Below are positions 6,511-13,297 of a stretch of 13,297 nucleotides of DNA, in pieces (position 1 is the stretch's first letter; each line of letters opens with the position of its first letter). The DNA is from JADJPL01 sp964607915 (lineage in GTDB: Bacteria; Bacteroidota; Bacteroidia; Chitinophagales; Saprospiraceae), in contig CAZSMU010000107.1 in assembly GCA_964607915.1 (NCBI GenBank), positions 1-13,297 on the forward strand. Direction: 5' to 3'. The notes beneath the pieces were generated by a model. It was not told where the DNA came from. It saw only the letters and a list, made by a program, of their open reading frames with translations, and searched no databases. The position numbers and the translations under genes were made by a program.

Positions 6511-6577
6511 CACCAGAGCAAACGCGACCTGCAGCAGGTGGTTTGCCGAACCGACCCCGGTTCAATGCCCATGAAAC

Positions 6578-9500
6578 ATGATTTTCAAAAACCGATTTAA
6601 ACAAAAATGCCTGGCGTTCGTATGGCTGTGCGTGTCCTTGCTACCGTATGCAGCCTACTCCATATCTGCAGAAAATAGCGGAATAGTTTCTTTTTCCTCC
6701 TCAAATCTCTCTAATAACTTACTCACCTGCGGCTGTCGCAACGTCAATGTCGTGCTCGACCCCCTGAGCGGCAGCAAAGTACTCACGCCCAAAGATGTCG
6801 CCGGCGGGGACTGCGTCCTTGCGAACGCCTCCGTCGTGGTAGTGGACGATAACCCGTTGAACCGGGATACGGTGGATTGCCCCGGCGTATGGACCTATGG
6901 CCTGTTCGACGGGGCAGGTGCCTTGCTTTGCTGGGGCAAAGTGACGGCAGAGGACCGTTCCGGCCCTCTGTTGGCCGAGGTAGTGGGACGGTGTAATCGC
7001 CCGGTAGCCGGCAATGCCTCTAATGGCGTACGGCCGGCCGCCCTGGCACCCATCTTCCCGCAGACCCTGGTCTGGAGGGATACCTTTCTTTCCTCCGACA
7101 TCAACAAAGTACTCAACAATACCCAGAGTTGGGATGGCGTGGCGCCGCTCAACAGCGCGTTTTCGCACCTCGCCGGAGGAGTGCGCTTCGAAGATGCATG
7201 CCACTACTCCTTGTACTGCGATTGCCGGACCGATGTCAAAGTAAACGACCAGATCACGTATTTCCAGTGCAATACCATCAGCACCAACCGGGTTTGGGCC
7301 AAAATAGACCGCACGTTCATCGGCACCGATTGCAAAGGCAACACCAGCACGGTCAGCCAGGAAATTTTCTTCATCCGACCGCTGATCCGACCGGATGTAT
7401 GCCCGTCGGAGGTCGTGCTGCGCAACGACGCCTGCTCGGCCAACAGTGCAGAGATGCTGCTCGAGATGAGGAAAAATTACTTTATCTTCACCGACAGCCT
7501 GTCCTGCAACCGGGAAAAATATGCCTACTTCAGCGATGCTGTCACCGCCGGCAATGCCACAAAAGTCCTGGAAGACAACTACAGCTTTGAAGTGGAACAA
7601 AATGCCGAATACGTGCTCTGCAGCGGGCGGCAACTCCTGCTCACCGTCTATGCCATGGACTGGTGCACAGGAGGGCGGCAACCTCTCGACACCCTGTCTC
7701 TGCGCTGGGGGGATGGCACTCCTCCCGTCATTTCTATGCCGACCAAGCCAGTGGTTGTCTCGACCAGTATCCTGGACTGTACGGCGAGCCTGGGCATAGA
7801 TCGCCTTGGGCTAGGCACTTCCTTCGGTATTCAGATTACCGATAACTGCCAACTGGGCACGGTATCCTCGCGCATCGAATCTTGCGTGGACTCCGTAGTG
7901 TCGGGCATCCCGGTAGCGGGCAAGGCCTGGCGAAAACTCTCCTACCGCACCACCACCGTCAATGGCCGCCTCATGGCCCTGGCCCTTCCGGTGGGCAACC
8001 ATCGCCTCATCGTACAAGCCTACGACCGCTGCAACAACAAGCGGGAGGATACGCTCCATTTCGTCATTGTGGACCGGATTGCCCCCGTGATGAAATGCGA
8101 GAGCCAGATGAACCTGACCCTTTCCACCTCCGGCTACACCCCTGCAGAAGACCCTTTTGCGCTCAACGGGTACGCCAAAATGTTGGCCTCCGAGATCAAT
8201 AAAGGGGTTTCCGACAACTGCAACGTCGCCTGGGCCCGCGTGCGCCGCGCTTATTCCCCGCGAAACCTGTACGCCTTTATCGCACGTGGCTATGACAGCG
8301 ACGGGGACGGTGATATCGATACCAACGACGGCGTGGACTGGAACGGAAGCGGGGTAATCGGAGATGAGGACATGGAAAAATTTGAGTACTCCAGAGAAAA
8401 CCCCAGTGTGCTGATGAGCCCGGCCCTGGACTATGTCGAGTTCTTTTGCGGCGATATCGTGGAAGCAGGTGTCCGGGTGGAGCTCTGGGGAAAAGACCGG
8501 GTGGTCGCCCTGGGAGGCTGTGTATTTCCCGCTACCGCCGACGGGCAGCCATACCCTCCGTCCAGCGGGGGGAACCTGAGCTACTGCGGCCTGACCGTCG
8601 TGGTAGAAGACAAAACGGCTCCTGCGTTTAGCCTGCCTCAGCCGGCGCTCATCCCAGGCACCCGAATCCATCTGGTAGATTCCCTTCGGCAAGCCCGCAA
8701 GGTCCGCACGACGAGTGCGACGTACCGCTTCATAGAAGACAGCATCTTCACCGCACAGGGCCTCGGCCGCTTTCAGGTGAGCGGGGGCGACGACTGCCAG
8801 AACGTAGAGGTAGAAGTAGATATCGCCCCTTCGCTGCATTGCGGTGCCGGCACCGTTCAGTTGACCTATACCGCCAAAAAATGGATCAACGGCACGCCGG
8901 TCAGTTTCCCCGCGGGCTCCGTATCTATCCGCATCCAGCCCGTGCACGGGTACGATATCCGTTTTCCCGCGGATGCCAGCACGACCTGTGCGGCTACGTT
9001 GGCCGACACGGCCAACGTCATTGGCTCTTTTTCCGGCCCCTGTGACATCCTGTCGGTACAGGTAGTGGACCTGCAGTATGCTGGCCCCGTCGTGGGCAGT
9101 CGTCCTGCGGGGGAGTGTCAGCGCATATACCGCACCTTTACGGTCGTAAACTGGTGCCAGTACGATGAGGCTTGCGGCGACCCCGGGCTGTGGTCGGTGA
9201 TTGTTCCCCGCGATCCTGCCAACGACGGCTTCGACGGCGTGCGGGTGCTGGTGCGCGATGAAACCGTGCAGGGCTTGGTCGTACAAGGAAGGGAAGTGCC
9301 TGGTAGCGATACCATAGAGGAAATCTACTATGAAGACCGCGAGGATACATCCCTAGGGCCCGATGGCTTTGCAGGGGGAACCTTGTCTGTGGCCGTGAAT
9401 GGTGTGCCCGAAACTTTTGAGCGCATCAACCCGACCAGCGGTAGTTCCGGGCGCACGGGCAGCTATGCCCTGAATGGAGCCCTTACCCAAACCTATCCCA

Positions 9501-11626
9501 AGGCGGGAAGCCCTGCCAGCGTATCGGTCAAAAGCACAGTAGATATCCAGTTCAACAACCCTTCCCTGTCGGGCTGTACATCGGCTACGAGCTATTTTGC
9601 CTGGGCGTTCACGCAGGTCATCTCCGTGCTGGATACCACACCGCCTGCGGTGAACGGGACGGGGCCTCTGGTTTTCTACCAGGATAAAAACAACTGCACG
9701 GCCAGTGTGGGCTTCCAGTTTTCCGCCAGCGATGCCTGTTCGGCACAGGGGGCTGCACAAAGCGGGGGAGTGATAACGTTGGCCCAGGCACAGATCAAAG
9801 CCAACGGAGGGCCCTTACAGGATTTGATTATGGTGGGAGGCAGCGTTTTGCCCTTTGATTCTACCCGTCACACATGGACCTTCCGCGCCCCGGCATTGCC
9901 GTTGGGGCAGTACAGCCTCGTCGTCCGGGTGCGCGACGGCTGCGGCAACCAGTCGGCGCAGCGCGAACTGCCTTTCGAAGTGCGCGATACAAACGCCGCT
10001 GCACCCATCTGTATCAGCGGCCTGGCCGCTACGCTAAGCCGAAGCCCGATCACCCGGCGCGGAGAGCTGACGCTCCTGGCCACCGATTTCATCGCCAGTC
10101 CGGTGTACGATTGCAACGGGCAAGGCCCGGAGGTCGGTCCGGGCGGCACCAAACTCATCCGCAAGTACTACATCCAACGGGACAACGGCGACCGCATCTG
10201 GGATGCGCAGGACAGCATAGACAGCCGGGGCTTCCCCCTTGTCAAAAAGACGTCGGTCACCGTGACGTGCGACGATTTGCCCGACAGCATCATCCTGCTC
10301 CGCATCTATTCCGAGGATGTATTGGGGAATATGGCCTACAGCAGTACCCATGTCCTGCTCAGCGACCCGACGCAGTCCTGCATGCCTTCCCTTGCCGCGG
10401 CGAGTATCAGCGGTGCGGTATCCACGGAATCAAAGGTATCCGTAGAGGGGGTAGAAATTGGACTGGCAGGCCCGCAGACGATGACGTACCGCACCGACCC
10501 GCAAGGGGCATTCCGCTTCAGTCAGTTGCCCGTAGGGGTTGACTACGCGCTCAGTGCCACGTTGGACGAGAACCCCCGCAACGGCGTATCTACCTTTGAC
10601 ATGGTGCTCATCCAGAAACATATCCTCGGCATGCAGTCGCTCGATAGCCCGTACAAGGTAATCGCTGCGGATGTCAATAATTCCAAATCGGTCTCTACCC
10701 TGGATTTGATCCATTTGCGCAAGCTTATCCTGGGCATTGATGCCCGATTCGCCAATAGCCCGAGCTGGCGCTTCATTCCCAAAGGCCATGTGTTCAGCAA
10801 TGCGCTGAATCCGTGGGCCAGTCCTCTGCCTGAAGTGGTCTCTATCTCCAAACTCGCGGGCGACACCCTCGCTTCGTTCATCGCCGTCAAGGTAGGGGAC
10901 GTCAATAGCTCCGCCACGGCGAGTGCTGTGGTGCGCACAAACGGGAGCCTGGCGCTCCATGCCCCGGAAATCGTTCTGGAGGCAGGGCAGACCTACCAAA
11001 TCCCCGTACGCACCTCAACAGCTGACTTGGAAGGCTTGCAGTTCACCCTGGCTTTTGACCCTTCTGCTGTGGAGTTGAGCTCCGTAGCGCCTGCACTGGC
11101 CCGGTCAGAGCATATAAGCGTTTTCTCTGAGGAAGGACTCATTGCAACAAGCTGGATACGAACGGGTTTGCATGCCGCTACCCAGGATACGCTGTTCGTC
11201 TGTACGGTCAGGGCCAAAAAAGAAGCCCTTCTGAGCGAGGTGCTGCAACTCAACGGCCGTATCGCAGCCCCGGAGGCGTATCGCCAAAACGGCGATGTGC
11301 TCGCCCTTGCGCTGCACCTCGACCCGCCCCGCAAAGCGGACATACTTCTTGGTGCGCGGTTCGAGCTATTCCAGAATTTCCCCAATCCATTCTACGGGCA
11401 GAGCACATCCATTCCCTTTTTCCTGCCCGCTGCGGGTGAAATCACACTCATGGTACACGATGTTGCGGGGCGGGTATTGTACTCCCACCGCGGGATTTAC
11501 CAGGAAGGGCGACACAGCATAGCACTCCACGCAGACGATATCGGTGCGAGCGGGCTGCTCTTCTACAGCGTGAAGTACCAAGCTCAAAACCATACCCGCC
11601 AGATGGTTGTCCTGAGCGGCCAATAG
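6578..11626 (+). CDS. Giant T9SS-exported Cys-rich surface protein with HYR-like, dockerin-like and cohesin-like domains
   Basis: The protein has 1682 residues. A signal peptide (about 1-31, basic start, hydrophobic 11-28) directs it to the periplasm. Residues about 45-1265 are Ig-fold HYR-like modules, with linker signatures such as EDRSGP (125-130), DGTPP (379-383), VDRIAPV (498-504), EDKTAP (677-682) and LDTTPP (1018-1023). Two EF-hand loops sit inside at 573-584 and 587-598. Next come a carboxypeptidase-regulatory-like fold (about 1277-1329), a dockerin-like pair of calcium loops (1330-1341 and 1365-1376), a cohesin-like domain (about 1458-1580) and a T9SS type A sorting domain (about 1592-1682, NFPNPF at 1600-1605). 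It is probably exported by Type IX secretion and held at or shed from the outer surface. A role in adhesion or matrix is likely but unproven, and no catalytic motif was seen. The ATG at 6578 gives the signal peptide directly. Confidence 0.93.
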   Translation: MIFKNRFKQKCLAFVWLCVSLLPYAAYSISAENSGIVSFSSSNLSNNLLTCGCRNVNVVLDPLSGSKVLTPKDVAGGDCVLANASVVVVDDNPLNRDTVDCPGVWTYGLFDGAGALLCWGKVTAEDRSGPLLAEVVGRCNRPVAGNASNGVRPAALAPIFPQTLVWRDTFLSSDINKVLNNTQSWDGVAPLNSAFSHLAGGVRFEDACHYSLYCDCRTDVKVNDQITYFQCNTISTNRVWAKIDRTFIGTDCKGNTSTVSQEIFFIRPLIRPDVCPSEVVLRNDACSANSAEMLLEMRKNYFIFTDSLSCNREKYAYFSDAVTAGNATKVLEDNYSFEVEQNAEYVLCSGRQLLLTVYAMDWCTGGRQPLDTLSLRWGDGTPPVISMPTKPVVVSTSILDCTASLGIDRLGLGTSFGIQITDNCQLGTVSSRIESCVDSVVSGIPVAGKAWRKLSYRTTTVNGRLMALALPVGNHRLIVQAYDRCNNKREDTLHFVIVDRIAPVMKCESQMNLTLSTSGYTPAEDPFALNGYAKMLASEINKGVSDNCNVAWARVRRAYSPRNLYAFIARGYDSDGDGDIDTNDGVDWNGSGVIGDEDMEKFEYSRENPSVLMSPALDYVEFFCGDIVEAGVRVELWGKDRVVALGGCVFPATADGQPYPPSSGGNLSYCGLTVVVEDKTAPAFSLPQPALIPGTRIHLVDSLRQARKVRTTSATYRFIEDSIFTAQGLGRFQVSGGDDCQNVEVEVDIAPSLHCGAGTVQLTYTAKKWINGTPVSFPAGSVSIRIQPVHGYDIRFPADASTTCAATLADTANVIGSFSGPCDILSVQVVDLQYAGPVVGSRPAGECQRIYRTFTVVNWCQYDEACGDPGLWSVIVPRDPANDGFDGVRVLVRDETVQGLVVQGREVPGSDTIEEIYYEDREDTSLGPDGFAGGTLSVAVNGVPETFERINPTSGSSGRTGSYALNGALTQTYPKAGSPASVSVKSTVDIQFNNPSLSGCTSATSYFAWAFTQVISVLDTTPPAVNGTGPLVFYQDKNNCTASVGFQFSASDACSAQGAAQSGGVITLAQAQIKANGGPLQDLIMVGGSVLPFDSTRHTWTFRAPALPLGQYSLVVRVRDGCGNQSAQRELPFEVRDTNAAAPICISGLAATLSRSPITRRGELTLLATDFIASPVYDCNGQGPEVGPGGTKLIRKYYIQRDNGDRIWDAQDSIDSRGFPLVKKTSVTVTCDDLPDSIILLRIYSEDVLGNMAYSSTHVLLSDPTQSCMPSLAAASISGAVSTESKVSVEGVEIGLAGPQTMTYRTDPQGAFRFSQLPVGVDYALSATLDENPRNGVSTFDMVLIQKHILGMQSLDSPYKVIAADVNNSKSVSTLDLIHLRKLILGIDARFANSPSWRFIPKGHVFSNALNPWASPLPEVVSISKLAGDTLASFIAVKVGDVNSSATASAVVRTNGSLALHAPEIVLEAGQTYQIPVRTSTADLEGLQFTLAFDPSAVELSSVAPALARSEHISVFSEEGLIATSWIRTGLHAATQDTLFVCTVRAKKEALLSEVLQLNGRIAAPEAYRQNGDVLALALHLDPPRKADILLGARFELFQNFPNPFYGQSTSIPFFLPAAGEITLMVHDVAGRVLYSHRGIYQEGRHSIALHADDIGASGLLFYSVKYQAQNHTRQMVVLSGQ

Positions 11627-11657
11627 GGCCCCTTTTTCGGGAGCCTCCAGTTTCCGC
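11627..11657 (+). terminator. Weak hairpin after the giant gene
   Basis: GGC and CCC (11627-11632) can pair with GGG and GCC (11639-11645) around a T-rich loop with one bulged A. The stem starts immediately after the TAG stop. The U tract lies in the loop, not after the stem, so this is a poor terminator and read-through into the next gene is possible. Confidence 0.25.
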
Positions 11658-11687
11658 GTATAATTTTTTAAATTCCCTGAATTCCGG

Positions 11688-11696
11688 TATATCTTG
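11688..11696 (+). promoter_or_regulatory. Candidate promoter of the propeller sensor gene
   Basis: TATATCTTG stands 15 bases before the ATG at 11712, with AATTTTTT 18 bases further upstream. This repeats the arrangement found before the dehydrogenase gene. Initiation here would give an almost leaderless mRNA, so co-transcription with the giant gene is the alternative. Confidence 0.3.
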
Positions 11697-11711
11697 CGGA
11701 GTATTTTTACT

Positions 11712-13297
11712 ATGGCAAAAAGATCGCGGAACCGGATATTTCATGCGGCGGGGAAGGGCACATTCCCTTTCGCCTCGTCCGGGGGGGTACTTTGCCTTGT
11801 TTTGGCTTTTTTTTCTTTGCAAGCCAACGACCGCTACATCTTCAAGCACATCAACGTCAAGGACGGGCTGTCGCAGGGCTCTGTTTTCGCGATTGCGCAG
11901 GATAGGGCCGGTTTTTTGTGGTTGGGCACCCGCGACGGGCTGAACCGCTATGACGGGGCCCGTTTCAAGCATTATCGGCATGATGCGGCCAACCCCCGCA
12001 GCCTTGCGTCCAATGATGTGCGCGCCATCTATTGCGACCCATCGGGCAACGCCATCTGGATAGGCACTCCCGATGGCGTCAGCCGCTACGACCCCGATGC
12101 GGATGCTTTCTCGAGCTATCTCCATTCCGGCGATAACACCTCTCCGTCTGCTACTTCCGTGCGCTGTATTTTCCGAGACTCTAAAAAGCGCCTTTGGTTG
12201 GGTACCGATAAGGGCATCGTTCGGTATGATTCCGAGCGCGATACCTTCCTGTTGGGCGCAGCGGCTGGCCTGGGAGGGGTAAATACCTTGTTTGAAGATC
12301 GCCGGGGCATCCTCTGGGCAGGTACCGATGTCGGGCTGGGGCGCGTTGTCTATACTAAAAAAGGCGAGGTTGCGATAGTGCCTGTGCTGCACTCGGGTGC
12401 CCGGTCGTTTCCCATGGCCGACTACCAAATCAAGGCCTGCATAGAAGATGCGGCGGGTAACCTGTGGATCGGAACCGAGCAGGGCGGGCTGTATTATTGG
12501 GATCGCGGTGCGCAACGCCTGCGCTCTTTTCGCTACGACGCGAGTTCGTCGGGGTCGTTGAGCAACGACCGGGTGCGCTCTCTGACCTTCGGCCCCGACA
12601 GCAGCCTTTGGGTAGGTACTTTTCTGGGATTGAACCGATACCACGGGCAACGGCGGTCCTTTCAGCGCTTCCTGAGCGATGATGCAGCGGAAAATGGGCT
12701 TAGCAATAGTTCCATACGCACGATCTTTTTCGACCGCAGCGGCGGGATGTGGGTGGGTACCTATCACGGCGGGATCAGCTATTCAGCCCCAGGTCTCAGC
12801 CGATTTCAAAATTATACGCATTTGCCCAAGCGCAACAGTATCAGCAGCAATATCGTCAGCTCCTTTGCGGAAGACGATCGCGGAAACCTCTGGATCGGGA
12901 CGGAAGGGGGTGGCTTGAACTACTGGGACAGGGAGCGCCAGGCCTTTAGTACGTATCCGGTACAGGGCGGGGATGCGAAGCCGGGGATAGCCGGCTACAA
13001 TGTCAAAGCGCTGTTGAAGGACGGGCAGCGGCTATGGGTGGGTTTTTTTCAAGTCGGTCTGTATGCTTTCGACCTGCAGAGCAAGACGTTCCGGCACTAC
13101 GAAGTATCCGAGAGCGAGACCCAGACCGAGCTCAACCATTCCAACGTCTATAGCCTGTTGAAAGCGGGTGGGCGCCTTTGGATAGCCACTTACGGAGGCG
13201 GGTTGAACGTGCTCGACCTTTCCCGGCAGAAATTCTACTATTCCCACCATGCGCCCTCCGATCCGCACTCGTTGAGTTCTGACCTGACGCGGGTGTT
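11712..13297 (+). CDS. Reg_prop beta-propeller sensor protein, N-terminal part (runs off the window)
   Basis: The frame is open from the ATG at 11712 to the end of the window (528 codons seen, no stop). A basic start and hydrophobic stretch (about 24-36) ending in SLQA form a signal peptide with likely cleavage after A38. Then come ten two-component-regulator propeller repeats of about 47 residues, each with the core W-(L/I/V/A)-G-T and often a following GLxRYD: tryptophans at 70, 116, 162, 202, 252, 300, 347, 394, 442 and 490. The opening DGLSQGSVFAIAQDRAGFLW is typical of hybrid two-component sensors, which carry two seven-blade propellers before a YYY domain, membrane helix and kinase. The part seen fits one and a half propellers. 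The output (hybrid kinase, LytTR, LuxR or GGDEF) lies beyond the window. Such proteins usually sense polysaccharide or other ligands in the periplasm. Confidence 0.9.
   Translation, partial: MAKRSRNRIFHAAGKGTFPFASSGGVLCLVLAFFSLQANDRYIFKHINVKDGLSQGSVFAIAQDRAGFLWLGTRDGLNRYDGARFKHYRHDAANPRSLASNDVRAIYCDPSGNAIWIGTPDGVSRYDPDADAFSSYLHSGDNTSPSATSVRCIFRDSKKRLWLGTDKGIVRYDSERDTFLLGAAAGLGGVNTLFEDRRGILWAGTDVGLGRVVYTKKGEVAIVPVLHSGARSFPMADYQIKACIEDAAGNLWIGTEQGGLYYWDRGAQRLRSFRYDASSSGSLSNDRVRSLTFGPDSSLWVGTFLGLNRYHGQRRSFQRFLSDDAAENGLSNSSIRTIFFDRSGGMWVGTYHGGISYSAPGLSRFQNYTHLPKRNSISSNIVSSFAEDDRGNLWIGTEGGGLNYWDRERQAFSTYPVQGGDAKPGIAGYNVKALLKDGQRLWVGFFQVGLYAFDLQSKTFRHYEVSESETQTELNHSNVYSLLKAGGRLWIATYGGGLNVLDLSRQKFYYSHHAPSDPHSLSSDLTRV

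Larger units (their letters stand above)
5909..6577. other. 669-bp intergenic region, no convincing gene
   Basis: Open frames here are short and lack recognisable protein features, and those crossing 6056-6322 and 6338-6604 on the minus strand look like chance. The region is less GC-rich than its neighbours. It contains a second nine-base A run (5948-5956), a candidate kinase promoter, an orphan plus-strand -7 box, two plus-strand terminator-like hairpins, an inverted repeat with an inner palindrome, and the promoter of the giant gene, each listed separately. It may host one or two small RNAs. Confidence 0.6.

Noticed and set aside
7811..9286. A 491-codon open frame on the minus strand opposite the giant gene
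   Set aside because: It is antisense to clearly coding plus-strand sequence with recognisable modules, shows no domain, signal or sensible composition, and such shadows are common opposite GC-rich genes.
6578..11626. Giant protein as a polysaccharide-degrading enzyme of a cellulosome
   Set aside because: There is a dockerin-like pair, but no glycoside hydrolase, esterase or carbohydrate-binding signature is visible. The bulk is HYR-like structural modules.
11448..12767. A 439-codon minus-strand frame spanning the end of the giant gene and the propeller gene
   Set aside because: It crosses the T9SS tail, the intergenic gap and seven propeller blades on the opposite strand, and its translation looks random.
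1..13297. CRISPR array, insertion sequence, prophage or integron
   Set aside because: No regularly spaced direct repeats, transposase, integrase or attachment-site duplication was found. The tRNA has no repeated 3' end elsewhere that I could see.

Overview
The window looks like a chromosomal piece of a Bacteroidota member, most plausibly a Saprospirales-type organism with moderately high GC. The signs are a C-terminal Type IX secretion sorting domain on a giant cell-surface protein, a LytS/LytTR two-component pair of the Bacteroidota kind, a Reg_prop beta-propeller sensor, gene starts without Shine-Dalgarno sequences, and two textbook Bacteroidota promoters (TTG, 19-20 bases, TAnnTTTG). The lineage is inferred from these features. 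No rRNA or marker gene is present to fix it.

Layout, left to right. Positions 1-199 (+) hold the 3' end of an unrecognised and apparently frame-disrupted gene. A 16-bp bidirectional terminator (204-241) separates it from a tRNA-Arg(CCG) on the minus strand (249-320), which has its own promoter. Upstream on the same strand lie an amino acid permease (396-1817) and an adenosine deaminase family protein (1829-2893). They are 11 bases apart and probably form one operon. A 270-bp divergent gap follows, then a short-chain dehydrogenase on the plus strand (3164-3979). It converges on a minus-strand operon made of a LytS-type histidine kinase (4769-5908) and its LytTR response regulator (4019-4759).

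The 669-bp gap at 5909-6577 has no convincing gene. It does hold two plus-strand terminator-like hairpins, a 14-bp perfect palindrome inside a wider inverted repeat, and a near-ideal promoter 68 bases upstream of the giant gene. That gene (6578-11626) encodes 1682 residues: signal peptide, about 1200 residues of Cys-rich HYR-like Ig-fold modules with two inserted EF-hand loops, a carboxypeptidase-regulatory-like domain, a dockerin-like EF-hand pair, a cohesin-like domain and a T9SS type A sorting tail. It is probably exported and anchored at, or released from, the cell surface.

Eighty-five bases downstream, in the same direction, starts a periplasmic Reg_prop beta-propeller protein (11712 to the window end, incomplete). 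It is the N-terminal part of either a hybrid two-component sensor or another propeller-type transducer. The clearest functional groups are the deaminase-permease pair, the kinase-regulator pair, and possibly the giant surface protein with the adjacent propeller sensor. The last link is only inferred from adjacency. I found no CRISPR array, insertion sequence, transposase or phage gene.
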